This document shows, in pieces, positions 34,812-45,667 of a stretch of DNA of 64,000 nt. Location of the stretch: positions 124,001-188,000 of the forward strand of contig NZ_JAEVLT010000003.1 of assembly GCF_024494385.1 (NCBI RefSeq), read 5' to 3'. The position numbers were made by a program, and so were the translations under genes. Within the stretch, counting starts at the first letter, position 1; each line of letters opens with the position of its first letter. The stretch is from Bacillus sp. EB600. GTDB taxonomy: Bacteria; Bacillota; Bacilli; Bacillales; Cytobacillaceae. Under the pieces are notes generated by a model, which had not been told where the DNA came from, did not search any database, and saw only the letters and a list, made by a program, of their open reading frames with translations.

Positions 34812-36413
34812 ATGAGAAAGGGAAGATGGAGCTTACAGTCAGTCATTATTATGTTTGTATGTCTTGTGGTCACAGTTTCCCTGCTGATAACGGATTTGCT
34901 TATTAGTACGAGAGTAGCTAAAGGGACGGAAGAAAGTCAGGCTGAGAAGGCGAGAAACGTAGCACGTATGGTAGCACATAGTCCGCTTGTGATTGAGGCC
35001 ATGAGCGGAAAACGGAATGAAAAGGATATCCAACCGTTTACCAATGAAATCACGAAGGCCACGAACGTCTATTTTATTGTAGTAATGGATATGAAGGGGA
35101 TCCGCAAATCCCATCCCGATCCTAAAAAGATAGGAAAACCCTTCGTAGGTGGTGATGAAGGGCCTGTCCTAAAAGGGAAAGAGCATCAGTCAATTTCAAA
35201 GGGCTCGCTTGGACCTTCATTACGATCTTTTACGCCAATTAAAGACGAAAAAGGAAAGCAGATCGGGGCAGTTGCAGTGGGAATTTCTCTAGATAATGTG
35301 CAAAAGGCCGTCAATAAGAGCCGGACTGGGATCTTTATTGGGACGATCATTGGCGTCTTAATCGGTGTTCTCGGGGCTGTTATTTTAGCAAGATATATTA
35401 AAAAAATATTACTTGGGCTTGAGCCGTTTGCGATTGCGAAATTATTAGAAGAACGAAGCGCCATGCTGCAATCGGTGCACGAGGGAATTGTGGCGGTTGA
35501 CCAAGAGGCAACAATAACACTCGTTAATCGAGCGGCGTTAAAGCTGTTTGAAAAAGCAGGGCTGCGTGAAAATCCGATTGGAACAAATATCGAGGAATAT
35601 ATGTCGACAGCCCACTTGAATGATTTTTTAAAGACAGGTAAAGTCGAATTGGATGAAGAACAGAATCTAAATGGGATCACCCTCTTAACCAATCGTGTGC
35701 CTGTTATTGTTGGGAATAAAGTAGTCGGGGCAATTGCTACCTTTCGCGATAAAACCGAAATCCAGGTGCTCGCCGAACAACTGACGGGAGTGCGCATATA
35801 TGCTGACGCACTTCGGGCCCAGGCACATGAGTTTATGAATAAGCTACATGTGATTATGGGGATGATCCATATGGGATATTACGATAAAGTAGTCAACTAT
35901 ATCAATGAAACGGTTGACCATCGGAACACTGAAATTGGCTCCGTTACAAAGAGGATAAAGGACCCTGTGCTAGCTGGTTTTTTAATTGGAAAGCTTAGTC
36001 ATGCAAGAGAATCTGGGGCAGAGTTAATTGTTTCCTGTGATCACCCGCTGCCGCAGCCGGCTGATTCCGGTGTTACCCACGAGCTCATTACGATTGTTGG
36101 TAATTTCATCGATAATGCCATCGATGCTGTTGCCGATTGTTCAGTCAAAAAAATAGCTGTCGAGTTCGATTATGGGGATGATATTTTAACAATCAAAGTA
36201 AAAGATACAGGAGCAGGCATGAGTGAGGAGCTGCAAAACCAAATTTTTAAAAAGGGATTCTCCACAAATGGCGAAAATAGGGGGTTAGGACTGTATCTTG
36301 TCTCACAAGCGATTAAAAAACTGGAGGGGGAAGTAATTCTTTCATCAAAGCCAGGAAAAGGAACCGTTTTTGCCGTCTATCTACCATATATAGCAGAGGG
36401 GGAGCCAGGATGA
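34812..36413 (+). CDS. malK: Malate sensor kinase of the CitA/DcuS family
   Basis: A 533-residue membrane kinase. A first helix (SVIIMFVCLVVTVSLLITDLL) and a second at ~172-195 enclose a PAS-like extracytoplasmic ligand domain (FIVVMDMKGIRKSHPDPKKI is the conserved 'hPd' region for carboxylates). A cytosolic PAS follows (SVHEGIVAVDQEATITLVN), then a short dimerisation helix with phospho-His339 (AQAHEFMNKLHVIMG) and HATPase (NFIDNAIDA, DTGAGM, GLGLYLV). It overlaps malR by 4 bases. With maeN downstream, this matches the B. subtilis malate system MalK/MalR. Confidence 0.9.
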   Translation: MRKGRWSLQSVIIMFVCLVVTVSLLITDLLISTRVAKGTEESQAEKARNVARMVAHSPLVIEAMSGKRNEKDIQPFTNEITKATNVYFIVVMDMKGIRKSHPDPKKIGKPFVGGDEGPVLKGKEHQSISKGSLGPSLRSFTPIKDEKGKQIGAVAVGISLDNVQKAVNKSRTGIFIGTIIGVLIGVLGAVILARYIKKILLGLEPFAIAKLLEERSAMLQSVHEGIVAVDQEATITLVNRAALKLFEKAGLRENPIGTNIEEYMSTAHLNDFLKTGKVELDEEQNLNGITLLTNRVPVIVGNKVVGAIATFRDKTEIQVLAEQLTGVRIYADALRAQAHEFMNKLHVIMGMIHMGYYDKVVNYINETVDHRNTEIGSVTKRIKDPVLAGFLIGKLSHARESGAELIVSCDHPLPQPADSGVTHELITIVGNFIDNAIDAVADCSVKKIAVEFDYGDDILTIKVKDTGAGMSEELQNQIFKKGFSTNGENRGLGLYLVSQAIKKLEGEVILSSKPGKGTVFAVYLPYIAEGEPG

Positions 36414-37117
36414 TCCGAGTAATGATTGTTGAAGATGATCCAATGGTAGCTGAATTTAATAAGCGCTATCTTGAGAAAGTGCAAGGATTTACGTTGATCG
36501 CAATGGCCGCATCAGTTGACGAGGCCATTAAGATCATTGAAAAAGTAGAGATCGATCTTATTCTCTTGGATATTTTTATGCCAGGGAAACAAGGACTAGA
36601 TCTGTTAACCTACCTCCGCGAACATGAGAAAGAGACAGATGCGATTATCATTTCAGCAGCATCTGATATGGAAAGGATTAAAAAAGCCTTACGATACGGG
36701 GCGGTTGATTATTTAATTAAACCGTTTGAATTTGAACGCTTTAACAGGGCGTTGGTTTCCTATAAGGAACAATCTAGGCTCATTCATACTCAACAGTTTA
36801 TTAACCAAGATGTGTTGGATCAGCAGCTTTTGCACCGCGAGGAAAAGCCGCTGATTGAAGATCTTCCAAAGGGACTAACAAAAGATACCTTAAAACAAAT
36901 TTGGGAAGCAATTCAAGAACTGAAACATGTCCCGTTCTCAACCGAGGATGTCGTGAAGCTCGTTGGAATTTCGCGTGTTTCTGTCCGTAAGTATTTAAAT
37001 TTTTTAAAGGAAATTGGCATTCTTGACGTAAAGGTGATTTACGGTACAGTTGGAAGACCCGTTTACCAGCATGAATTTAACCCATTTAAGGAACATCTCA
37101 TTAAAAACTTTTTGTAA
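36410..37117 (+). CDS. malR: Malate response regulator
   Basis: A 235-residue CitB/DcuR-type regulator: receiver domain (1-120) with Asp54 in LILLDIFMPGKQG and Lys in DYLIKPFEFERF, then a helix-turn-helix output domain (FSTEDVVKLVGISRVSVRKY). It starts inside the malK stop codon, so expression is coupled. Its expected targets are maeN directly downstream and possibly the malic-enzyme gene. Confidence 0.9.
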   Translation: MIRVMIVEDDPMVAEFNKRYLEKVQGFTLIAMAASVDEAIKIIEKVEIDLILLDIFMPGKQGLDLLTYLREHEKETDAIIISAASDMERIKKALRYGAVDYLIKPFEFERFNRALVSYKEQSRLIHTQQFINQDVLDQQLLHREEKPLIEDLPKGLTKDTLKQIWEAIQELKHVPFSTEDVVKLVGISRVSVRKYLNFLKEIGILDVKVIYGTVGRPVYQHEFNPFKEHLIKNFL

Positions 37118-37231
37118 GCAGCATTGGACTTTTCTTTGGACGTATAAAGCAATCCAGCTACAGCTTCCTGCTCCTAGTTTGGACGCTTTCACTTTTTTTA
37201 TTTACAAAAACACTTATTTAATTTACATAAA

Positions 37232-37247
37232 CTATGAAAGCGTTTTA
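37232..37247 (+). promoter_or_regulatory. Candidate cre site upstream of maeN
   Basis: TATGAAAGCGTTTTAT matches the cre consensus except for A in place of the conserved C. A weaker inverted match (GTGAAAGCGTCCA on the minus strand) is at ~37181. The 174-base gap before maeN should also hold MalR sites, which I could not define. Confidence 0.45.
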
Positions 37248-37291
37248 TTTCGGCCTATTATTAAAACATAAATAAATAGGGGGATGAACGT

Positions 37292-38638
37292 ATGGAACCA
37301 GCTAAAAAAATGGAACCGCTTACCGCTGTTGAGGGTGGGATACAAGATAATAAAGGTTTTTTTGCTAAATTTGGAAGTATAAAAATAGGGGTAGTGCCAT
37401 TACCGCTTTATCTCATAATCGCAGCTGTTATTCTAGCATCTGCAAGCTATAAACTGCTTCCCGCTGATATGATCGGCGGCTTTGCCATTATCATGGTACT
37501 GGGGATATTTTTTGGTGAAGTTGGAATGAAGATTCCAATCTTAAAGGATATTGGTGGTCCTGCTATTTTAGCACTCTTAGTTCCGTCAATTTTAGTGTAT
37601 TTGAATGTTTTTAACGAAACTACAATAAATGCAACTACCCAACTGATGAAAACATCAAACTTCCTTTACTTATATATCTCAGTTTTAGTTGTCGGCAGTA
37701 TTCTTGGGATGAATCGCCGTACTTTGATTCAAGGGTTCATTCGCATGTTTGTTCCGCTGATTGTCGGAACACTTGCCGCTGTTGCCGCAGGTGTACTTGT
37801 AGCAATGCTTTTTGGATATGATATGAAACACGCATTTTTCTTTATTGTTGTTCCAATTATCGGTGGCGGAATCGGAGAAGGCATTTTACCTCTTACACTC
37901 GGTTATGGACAAGTACTTGGAAAAGCATCTGAATCATTTGTCGGCCAATTAATTCCGGCCGCTGTAATTGGTAATACTGTTGCAATCATTTGTGCCGGTG
38001 TTCTTGCAAACATTGGCAGGAAAAAACCGCATCTTACTGGTAACGGCGTTTTAGTTAAAACAAAAGGCGGCGACGGTATCACAGAAGCAACGACAATTGA
38101 TAAGCCGATTGATTTCTCACTAATGGGCGCAGGCTTGCTCATTGCTTGCAGCTTCTTTATCTTTGGCGGACTGGGAAATAAATTTTTAGGAATTCCTGGA
38201 CCAGTGTTAATGATTCTTGCAGCAGCAATTGTAAAAGCAGTTAAAGTTATGCCACCTAAAATGGAACAAGGTGCCTATCACTTATATAAATTTGTATCAG
38301 GCAGCTTGACTTGGCCATTAATGGTTGGATTAGGAATGCTTTATATTCCGCTTAAGGATGTTGTAAAAATTGTTACACCCGGATATGTAATTGTTTGTGC
38401 AGCCGTTGTGTTGGCAATGATGGCTTCTGGTTTCTTTGTAGGAAAACTAATGAAACTGTACCCGATTGACTCTGCAATTGTTACAGGAACTCACAGTGGT
38501 TTAGGCGGAACTGGGGACGTAGCGATTCTTTCAGCTTCCGGCCGGATGTCATTAATGCCATTCGCACAGGTTTCAACAAGAATCGGCGGTGCTGCAACTG
38601 TTATCGTAGCAATCATGTTATTGAAACTTTTTAGCTAG
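37292..38638 (+). CDS. maeN: Sodium/malate symporter of the 2-hydroxycarboxylate family
   Basis: A 448-residue, ~11-helix carrier of the 2-HCT family (MaeN, CimH, CitS). The two GGxG re-entrant signature regions are PIIGGGIGEGILPLTLGYGQ and GTHSGLGGTGDVAILSASGR. GQLIPAAVIGNTVAIICAGV is also typical. It takes up malate with Na+. GGGGATGA precedes the ATG by ~7 bases. It follows malKR, the same gene order as in B. subtilis, and ends in a strong terminator. Confidence 0.93.
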   Translation: MEPAKKMEPLTAVEGGIQDNKGFFAKFGSIKIGVVPLPLYLIIAAVILASASYKLLPADMIGGFAIIMVLGIFFGEVGMKIPILKDIGGPAILALLVPSILVYLNVFNETTINATTQLMKTSNFLYLYISVLVVGSILGMNRRTLIQGFIRMFVPLIVGTLAAVAAGVLVAMLFGYDMKHAFFFIVVPIIGGGIGEGILPLTLGYGQVLGKASESFVGQLIPAAVIGNTVAIICAGVLANIGRKKPHLTGNGVLVKTKGGDGITEATTIDKPIDFSLMGAGLLIACSFFIFGGLGNKFLGIPGPVLMILAAAIVKAVKVMPPKMEQGAYHLYKFVSGSLTWPLMVGLGMLYIPLKDVVKIVTPGYVIVCAAVVLAMMASGFFVGKLMKLYPIDSAIVTGTHSGLGGTGDVAILSASGRMSLMPFAQVSTRIGGAATVIVAIMLLKLFS

Positions 38639-38644
38639 AAATTT

Positions 38645-38672
38645 CGGGCCGTGCTGACACGGCCCGTTTTTA
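38645..38672 (+). terminator. Rho-independent terminator after maeN
   Basis: CGGGCCGTG (38645-38653) pairs with CACGGCCCG (38658-38666), followed by TTTTT. Confidence 0.95.
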
Positions 38673-38948
38673 CTTTTTTTGATGGTGGATTGAACATTCA
38701 GCTCCTCAAAAAAGCTGACAGGAGGGTGTGCGCCAGCTTCCGCTTTTTTGGAAAAAATGATTGCGGGTAATTGGAAAATGTACCATAATAGAGGAAACGA
38801 ATACATATTTAAAATTTGTAATATTTGAACTATTCATGAACCTTAGTCGACGAAGGATAGGAGCCTTTTAAAATTGAGGGATACCATTTATTACAAAAAT
38901 GCTATCTGACTGTTTTAAAGGGCTCTTTTAATAAGGGGAGGAAGTAAA
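38673..38948. other. Gap before the hydrolase gene
   Basis: Contains GCGCCAGCTTCCGCTTTTTT (38730-38749), the tail of the dispersed repeat at 33725. A second inverted pair, AGCTCCTCAAAAAAGCT, lies just upstream. No open frame. Confidence 0.4.
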
Positions 38949-39788
38949 GTGGAATTTTATAAAAAAAATATTAATGGGAATAACCTTCAAGTGGTGGATT
39001 ATCCGGGTGAAAAAGGCCCGATTGTTATGATTCATGGTTTAACTGGAAGTCACAAATATATGCACTATTATGCTGAAAAACTCAAGGGTGAGTATCGGGT
39101 GATATCCCTGGATTTGCGCGGACGCGGGAATAGTGATAGCACCGATCCAGAGCCATCCATCTTTAAACATGCAGAGGATATCATCGGATTAATCAAAATG
39201 TTAAAGCTTGAAAATCCTATTCTTATAGGACACTCGATGGGTGCGTTTATTTCAGCGATTGTAGCCAGCAAATTACCATCAGTAAAAGCCGTTGTACTCC
39301 TTGACGGTGCTGCTAGGATGTCTGAACACCAAAGAGCGATTGTGAAGCCATCTTTAGGACGGCTTAGTAAAGAATATCAATCGAAGGACCATTATATTGA
39401 AGAAGCCAAACAAATCTACAGTCATTTGGGCATCAGCTGGAATGACATATTGCAGGACATAGTCGAATATGAGGTCGAACCTGTCGGCGATTATTGGAAA
39501 AATAAATCAAGCGAAGCGGGTATTTTAGGCGATTCGGAAAGCTTTTATACGTTTGAAGTAAAGGAAATTTGCTCGAAAATTATGTGTCCGGTCTTGCTCG
39601 TGTATGCAAAGGGAGAAATCGGCGCGATGCCGCCGCTTTTTTACTTACGTGATTACGAAGATACACAAGCCTATACAAAAAACATTGAAACAGTCATTTC
39701 CGATTGTAACCACTACACCATGGTTTTTGAAAACCGTGAAGATATCAATGGCTATATTGAGAAGTTTTTGAAGAAAATTGAGGCATAG
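38949..39788 (+). CDS. Alpha/beta-fold hydrolase
   Basis: A 279-residue cytosolic hydrolase. Oxyanion-hole region VMIHGLTGS, nucleophile elbow ILIGHSMGAFIS (Ser) and terminal catalytic His in SDCNHYTMVFENRE are clear; the acid is probably the Asp/Glu near LLVYAKGEIGAM. The start is GTG with GGGGAGG ~7 bases upstream. Substrate unknown; neighbours give no hint. A hairpin terminator follows. Confidence 0.85.
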   Translation: MEFYKKNINGNNLQVVDYPGEKGPIVMIHGLTGSHKYMHYYAEKLKGEYRVISLDLRGRGNSDSTDPEPSIFKHAEDIIGLIKMLKLENPILIGHSMGAFISAIVASKLPSVKAVVLLDGAARMSEHQRAIVKPSLGRLSKEYQSKDHYIEEAKQIYSHLGISWNDILQDIVEYEVEPVGDYWKNKSSEAGILGDSESFYTFEVKEICSKIMCPVLLVYAKGEIGAMPPLFYLRDYEDTQAYTKNIETVISDCNHYTMVFENREDINGYIEKFLKKIEA

Positions 39789-39829
39789 AGGAATCAGTAG
39801 GGAGAAGGTAATTACTTACTCAGTCTAAA

Positions 39830-39869
39830 AAAGAGGAGCATATCACAATGTGATTGCTCTCTTTTTTGG
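39830..39869 (+). terminator. Rho-independent terminator after the hydrolase gene
   Basis: AAGAGGAGCA (39831-39840) pairs with TGCTCTCTTTTTT (39854-39866), with an inner ATCACA/TGTGAT pairing; T run at the end. Confidence 0.8.
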
Positions 39870-39937
39870 TTAATTTCACTAAGAATGTGGTCTTAGACAT
39901 AGCTTAAGCTGTTGTAAGATCTAACAAATTGTGACAT

Positions 39938-40034
39938 TTGCGGAAAAAAGTTGTGAATACGGCGGAATGTTAGCGAAAACGCACGGAATGTAATCACATT
40001 CACGCGGAATACATGGTCGAATTCGCGGAATAGA
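39938..40034. repeat. Phased array D: CGCGGAAT word, period 21 bp
   Basis: CGGAA begins at 39941, 39963, 39984, 40005 and 40026: steps of 22, 21, 21, 21. Sequence between words is variable. It lies between convergent genes (hydrolase and gltC). Same word as 62488-62598 and the reverse complement of the array at 21160. Confidence 0.88.
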
Positions 40035-40067
40035 TAATTAAAAGAGACGGATATCTTCACTAGAGGC

Positions 40068-40970
40068 TCACATATACCGCTCTAACCTATTGAAAAATTG
40101 AATAAGAAATTGATAGAAATTCTTTTCGGCAGGGGCAAGGTCTCTTTTTTTCGGTATGATCACACCGACTGTTCGCTGGACTTGCGGGCTATTAATCGGG
40201 ATTTTGACTGTAAACCTGGGAATAGAGTCATAGAATGTGCTTTCAGGTAAAAGGCTGACGCCAATTCCTGCTGAAACAAGACCTTTTAAGGCATCCATAT
40301 CTTCTCCCTCAGAGGTAATGTTTGGTTCAAAGCCAGCCTCGTTACATGCTTCTACCGCAATTTTTTGGAGGACATACCCTTTTGGAAACAACACGAATGA
40401 CTCATTTCGCAATTCACCTAAAGACAAGCTTTTTCTGTCGGCCAGAGGATGACTGTTCGGAAGCAGGGCGACGATGGGTTCTATAAATAAAATTTTGGAC
40501 TCAAGATCAGGATCCTTCATGGGAACAGGGCCGAGAAAGGACAAATCAATTTCCCCCTTTTTAACGGCATCAATTAAGTAGGAATAGGATCCCTGGCGCA
40601 AATGGAAGTTAACATTTGGCAGGATTTCCTTGTAGGCAGAAATGACATTTGGCAGCCAATATCTGGCCAAGCTTGTTGGGTAACCAATCTTGATTGTCCC
40701 GGCTTGCGGATCGAGATACTCATTAATTTTTTCCTTTGCTTCATCAATCAACTTAACTGCATTTTTTATATCATGTAAAAAGGTAGTTCCGATTTGGGTA
40801 ATCCTAATGTTTCTGCCGACATGTTCCAGTAGCTTAACCCCTAGCTCCTCTTCCAGCTTAGTAATCTGATAGCTCACGGCTGATTGGGCAACATTTAAAT
40901 TTTCAGCTGCTTCTGTAACATGCTCACGTTCAGCTACCTCGATAAAATATCGTAATTGTCGCAGCTCCAC
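40068..40970 (-). CDS. gltC: LysR regulator of glutamate synthase, GltC
   Basis: A 300-residue LysR regulator with the same length and strong similarity to B. subtilis GltC: MELRQLRYFIEVAEREHVTE, NVAQSAVSYQI, TEAAENLNVAQ, DALKGLVSAGIGVSLLPEST and RTVGVIIPKKRDLAPAEKNF. GltC activates gltAB when 2-oxoglutarate is high. I start at GTG 40970 because AAGGAGG lies 8 bases upstream; this restores the exact family length. It is divergent from gltA with a 16-bp palindrome between. Confidence 0.93.
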   Translation of the reverse strand: MELRQLRYFIEVAEREHVTEAAENLNVAQSAVSYQITKLEEELGVKLLEHVGRNIRITQIGTTFLHDIKNAVKLIDEAKEKINEYLDPQAGTIKIGYPTSLARYWLPNVISAYKEILPNVNFHLRQGSYSYLIDAVKKGEIDLSFLGPVPMKDPDLESKILFIEPIVALLPNSHPLADRKSLSLGELRNESFVLFPKGYVLQKIAVEACNEAGFEPNITSEGEDMDALKGLVSAGIGVSLLPESTFYDSIPRFTVKIPINSPQVQRTVGVIIPKKRDLAPAEKNFYQFLIQFFNRLERYM

Positions 40971-40998
40971 TTTTGCTGCCTCCTTCATTCATCTAAAA

Positions 40999-41014
40999 AT
41001 TAGATTAATCTAAT
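40999..41014. promoter_or_regulatory. Candidate GltC box between gltC and gltA
   Basis: ATTAGATTAATCTAAT is a perfect 16-bp palindrome in the divergent gap, placed where GltC boxes lie in B. subtilis. Possible further half-sites overlap (AATCTAATATAAATT). Confidence 0.6.
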
Positions 41015-41103
41015 ATAAATTATATATTGTTTATATCGTTAGGAAAACATAAAATTAAGATAAATAAAATATTTCGACAATAACCTACAGGAGGAGAATA
41101 AGG

Positions 41104-44100
41104 ATGACCTATAACCAACTACCAAAAGCACAAGGTCTCTATCGTCCTGAATTTGAACATGACGCATGTGGAATCGGCTTATATGCTCACATAAAGGGAA
41201 AGGCTACACATGAAATTGTTACCAAGGGACTGCAAATGCTTTGCAAATTAGATCACCGCGGCGGCCAGGGAAGTGACCCGCTTACAGGGGATGGAGCGGG
41301 ATTAATGGTTCAAATTCCGGATAAGTTTTTCAGGAAAGAATGTTCGGTAATGAAATTGCCGGAAAAAGAGAAATACGGTGTGGGGATGCTGTTTTTCTCA
41401 AAAGACGATGCGGAACGGGGAGAAATTGAAAAATATATCAATCTATTGGTTGAACAAGAAGGGGAAACGGTGCTTGGCTGGAGAACGGTTCCGGTCGATG
41501 CCGAAAAAATTGGGGTAACGGCGCAGGAGAGCTGTCCGGTCATCCGCCAGTTGTTTGTTGGTGACAACGAAAATCGTACGGATTCTTTAGGATTTGAACG
41601 AAAATTATACGTGATTCGGAAACAAGCGGAAAAATGGGCAAAGGAATCGGGATACCGTTTTTACTTTGCGAGTCTTTCCAGCAGAACGATTGTTTATAAA
41701 GGCTTGTTAACACCACAACAGGTCGATCAGTTTTATTTAGATTTGCAGGATGAGAATTTTGTGTCGGCGTTTGCTTTAGTGCATTCCCGCTTTAGTACAA
41801 ATACATTTCCAAGCTGGGAAAGAGCTCATCCAAACCGTTATTTAATTCATAATGGGGAGATTAATACGCTCCAGGGTAATATTCACTGGATGAAGGCGCG
41901 TGAACAGCAATTCGTTTCCAAGGCGTTTGGGGAGGATTTGGCAAAAGTGCTGCCAATTCTTGATACGGATGGAAGTGACTCCTCCATCTTAGATAATGCG
42001 CTTGAATTCTTAGTGCTTGCCGGCAGGAAGCCTGCCCATGCAGCGATGATGCTCATTCCGGAGCCATGGTCTAACAATCCGCATATGACAGAGGAAAAGC
42101 GTGCTTTTTACGAGTATCATAGTTCTCTAATGGAGCCATGGGATGGTCCGTCAGCTATTTCGTTTACAGATGGAAAACAAATTGGCGCTGTATTGGATCG
42201 GAATGGTCTTCGTCCGGCTCGTTATTATGTTACTGAAGATGATTATATTATTTTTTCATCAGAGGTTGGGGTTATCGATGTTGAGCCAGAAAAAGTGTTA
42301 TACAAAGAGCGCTTACGCCCGGGAAAAATGCTCCTTATCGATTTAGAAAAAGGACGGATTATTTCCGATGAAGAAGTGAAAGCAGAACTTGCACAGGCGC
42401 AGCCTTACCAGCAATGGCTGGATGAACAGCTTGTCCGCTTAGAGGATAAAATAGAGTCTGAGGGAGAAACATTAGCGAATTTACAAGTCCGCCAGAAAGC
42501 CTTTGGATATACCTATGAAGATATTAATAAATACATCCTTCCAGTTGTGAGTGAAGGAAAGGATCCGCTTGGGGCAATGGGAAATGATATGCCGCTTGCC
42601 GTGTTATCAGACCGGCCGCAGCTGTTGTTCAACTACTTTAAACAATTGTTTGCCCAAGTTACCAATCCGCCGATTGACTCGATTCGCGAGGCAATCGTCA
42701 CTTCGACCGTTTCCTATTTAGGAGCTGAGGGCAATTTGCTTCATCCGACAGCAGGAAATTGCCGCCGGATTCAGCTGGAATCACCAATTATTACGAACAG
42801 TCAGCTTGAGCAATTAAAAGCACAGCCTGATTTTACTAGTAAAACGATAAATATACTGTTCACGGATGATCTCGAAGCCAGCCTTACAGCTGTTTGCCGT
42901 GAAGCAGAGGCTGCGATTGCGGACGGGGCCAGCTTATTAATCCTGTCAGACCGCAATATGAATGAAAAAGAAATGGCGATACCTTCATTATTGGCAGCAA
43001 GTGCCCTTCATCAGCACTTGATTCGTCAAGGCTTGCGGACAAAAGCCAGCGTCATTGTTGAAACAGGAGAAGCAAGAGAAGTTCATCATTTCGCGGTATT
43101 GCTTGGCTATGGTGTCGATGCGATAAACCCTTACCTGGCGTTTGCTGCCTATAAACAAGCAGTACAGGAAGATACTTTACCATACACCTATGAAGAAGCA
43201 GTTGAAAAATATGTGCATGCGATGACCGAGGGCGTTGTCAAAGTCATGTCCAAAATGGGGATTTCTACCGTTCAAAGTTATCGTGGTGCACAAATTTTTG
43301 AAGCGGTGGGAATTGGTTCGGATGTCATTGAGCGTTTTTTCTCTGGGACAGTCTCCCAGCTTGGTGGAATCGGTTTAGAAACCATTGCTGAGGAAGCGAA
43401 GCTACGTCATGAGGGGGCATACAAGGAATTAACCGACAAGACATTAGATTCAGGAAGCAACTTCCAATGGAGAAGTGACGGCGAACATCACGCCTTTAAT
43501 CCGGGCACCATTCATACTTTGCAATGGGCGTGCCGCAACGGTGATTATGAATTATTTAAAAAATACTCTAATCTTGCAAATGAAGAGAGACTAGGCTTTT
43601 TACGTAACTTATTCACCTTTAATGGATCACGTCCATCCGTGCCGCTTGACGAAGTAGAATCTGTAGATTCAATTGTCCGCCGCTTTAAAACAGGGGCAAT
43701 GTCGTTTGGTTCAATCAGTAAGGAAGCTCATGAAACATTGGCGATTGCGATGAACCGTTTAGGCGGAAAAAGCAACAGCGGTGAAGGCGGGGAAGATTCA
43801 AGCCGCTATGTTTTAGATGAAAACGGTGATAACAGGGGAAGTGCGATTAAACAAATTGCCTCCGGGCGTTTTGGTGTAAAAAGTCATTATCTCGTCAACG
43901 CTAAAGAGCTGCAAATAAAAATGGCACAAGGCGCAAAGCCGGGCGAGGGCGGACAGCTGATGGGCAAAAAGGTGTATCCGTGGGTGGCCGACGTTCGCGG
44001 TGCAACACCTGGCGTCTCTTTAATTTCACCTCCGCCGCACCATGACATTTACTCGATCGAGGATTTAGCACAGCTGATTCATGATTTGAAAAACGCCAAC

Positions 44101-45651
44101 CGTGATGCCCGCATCAGCGTAAAGCTTGTCTCGAAAGGCGGCGTCGGCACGATTGCAGCCGGTGTTGCTAAAGCGGTTGCCGATGTAATCGTGATCAGCG
44201 GCTACGACGGCGGAACAGGTGCGTCACCTAAAACCAGTATCCAGCATGCCGGACTGCCTTGGGAACTTGGCCTTGCTGAAGCGCACCAAACGTTGATGCT
44301 GAACGGTCTGCGCGATCGGATTGTCCTGGAAACGGATGGTAAATTAATGACCGGCCGGGATGTAGTCATGGCAGCCTTGCTTGGAGCAGAAGAGTTTGGG
44401 TTTGCGACAGCACCGCTTGTTGTTCTTGGATGTGTCATGATGCGTGTCTGTCATCTGGATACGTGCCCAGTCGGGATTGCGACGCAAAACCCTGAGCTTC
44501 GCAAAAAGTTCACGGGTGAAGCTGATTATATTGTCAACTTTATGCGCTTTGTTGCCCAGGAAGTGCGTGAACTTATGGCAGAACTTGGCTTTAGAACCGT
44601 GGAAGAAATGGTTGGCCGCACAGATGTTTTAACAGTGAGTGACCGGGCTAAAGCACACTGGAAGGCACAGCATTTGGATCTAACCACTTTGCTATATCAG
44701 CCTGAAGGGAACCGTACGTTTAGACATGCGCAAAATCATCGAATTAATGATTCTCTTGATATCCAAAAAATTCTGCCGGCAGTGAAACCGGCGTTAGCGG
44801 AACAGATTCCTGTGGATATCAGCTTCCCAATTACAAACGTCAACCGTGTTGTTGGAACCATTGTCGGAAGTGAAATCTCTAAACTCTACGGTGAAGCAGG
44901 TCTGCCGGAGGATACGATTACCTTAAGGTTTGCCGGTTCTGCCGGTCAAAGCTTTGGTGCGTTTATACCGAAGGGGATGACCATGGAGCTTACCGGTGAC
45001 ACGAATGATTATGTTGGTAAAGGTTTGTCAGGCGGTAAAATTATCGTCAAAGCAGATGAACATACCATGATGGCTTCAGGGGAAAATGTCATTGCCGGAA
45101 ATGTCGCTTTTTACGGGGCAACCAGCGGTGAAGCCTATATTAACGGCCGTGCCGGTGAACGTTTTGCTGTCCGGAACAGCGGTGCAAACGTGGTTGTTGA
45201 AGGAATTGGTGACCATGGCTGCGAGTACATGACAGGCGGCCGGGTTGTTGTTTTAGGTGATGTTGGCAAAAACTTTGCCGCAGGGATGTCCGGCGGGATT
45301 GCCTACGTCTTAACAGATGAGCCGTATGAATTTAGGCAGTTATGTAATCAAGCATTAATTGACTTTGAATCTGTTTCTGACCCGGCCGATCAGGCTGAGC
45401 TGAAACAGTTAATTGAAAATCATTTCCGTTATACACAAAGTATAAAAGCTAACAGCATTCTTGAAAGCTGGGAAGAAGCTGTGAAATATTTTGTCAAGGT
45501 AATACCGAAGGATTATAAGAGGATGATGAATCTGATCGAGGCCCAAAAAGAAACGGGCTTAACCGAAGAAGAAGCGGTTATGAGTGCCTTTTTAGCCAAT
45601 TCATCTGCAAAATCAACACATGTAAAACAGCAGGAAGCTGTAATACGCTAA
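41104..45651 (+). CDS. gltA: Glutamate synthase, large (glutaminase) subunit
   Basis: A 1515-residue GOGAT alpha subunit, which makes glutamate from 2-oxoglutarate and the ammonia released from glutamine. The N-terminal Ntn glutaminase is cut to expose Cys22 ([17 protein letters not shown]). A central domain precedes the FMN-binding synthase barrel ([33 protein letters not shown]). The 3Fe-4S cluster cysteines are in [15 protein letters not shown], and the C-terminal beta-helix has [12 protein letters not shown] and [13 protein letters not shown]. Full length. AGGAGG lies 9 bases before the ATG. Confidence 0.97.
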   Translation: MTYNQLPKAQGLYRPEFEHDACGIGLYAHIKGKATHEIVTKGLQMLCKLDHRGGQGSDPLTGDGAGLMVQIPDKFFRKECSVMKLPEKEKYGVGMLFFSKDDAERGEIEKYINLLVEQEGETVLGWRTVPVDAEKIGVTAQESCPVIRQLFVGDNENRTDSLGFERKLYVIRKQAEKWAKESGYRFYFASLSSRTIVYKGLLTPQQVDQFYLDLQDENFVSAFALVHSRFSTNTFPSWERAHPNRYLIHNGEINTLQGNIHWMKAREQQFVSKAFGEDLAKVLPILDTDGSDSSILDNALEFLVLAGRKPAHAAMMLIPEPWSNNPHMTEEKRAFYEYHSSLMEPWDGPSAISFTDGKQIGAVLDRNGLRPARYYVTEDDYIIFSSEVGVIDVEPEKVLYKERLRPGKMLLIDLEKGRIISDEEVKAELAQAQPYQQWLDEQLVRLEDKIESEGETLANLQVRQKAFGYTYEDINKYILPVVSEGKDPLGAMGNDMPLAVLSDRPQLLFNYFKQLFAQVTNPPIDSIREAIVTSTVSYLGAEGNLLHPTAGNCRRIQLESPIITNSQLEQLKAQPDFTSKTINILFTDDLEASLTAVCREAEAAIADGASLLILSDRNMNEKEMAIPSLLAASALHQHLIRQGLRTKASVIVETGEAREVHHFAVLLGYGVDAINPYLAFAAYKQAVQEDTLPYTYEEAVEKYVHAMTEGVVKVMSKMGISTVQSYRGAQIFEAVGIGSDVIERFFSGTVSQLGGIGLETIAEEAKLRHEGAYKELTDKTLDSGSNFQWRSDGEHHAFNPGTIHTLQWACRNGDYELFKKYSNLANEERLGFLRNLFTFNGSRPSVPLDEVESVDSIVRRFKTGAMSFGSISKEAHETLAIAMNRLGGKSNSGEGGEDSSRYVLDENGDNRGSAIKQIASGRFGVKSHYLVNAKELQIKMAQGAKPGEGGQLMGKKVYPWVADVRGATPGVSLISPPPHHDIYSIEDLAQLIHDLKNANRDARISVKLVSKGGVGTIAAGVAKAVADVIVISGYDGGTGASPKTSIQHAGLPWELGLAEAHQTLMLNGLRDRIVLETDGKLMTGRDVVMAALLGAEEFGFATAPLVVLGCVMMRVCHLDTCPVGIATQNPELRKKFTGEADYIVNFMRFVAQEVRELMAELGFRTVEEMVGRTDVLTVSDRAKAHWKAQHLDLTTLLYQPEGNRTFRHAQNHRINDSLDIQKILPAVKPALAEQIPVDISFPITNVNRVVGTIVGSEISKLYGEAGLPEDTITLRFAGSAGQSFGAFIPKGMTMELTGDTNDYVGKGLSGGKIIVKADEHTMMASGENVIAGNVAFYGATSGEAYINGRAGERFAVRNSGANVVVEGIGDHGCEYMTGGRVVVLGDVGKNFAAGMSGGIAYVLTDEPYEFRQLCNQALIDFESVSDPADQAELKQLIENHFRYTQSIKANSILESWEEAVKYFVKVIPKDYKRMMNLIEAQKETGLTEEEAVMSAFLANSSAKSTHVKQQEAVIR

Positions 45652-45667
45652 GAAAGGGGAGAGGAAA

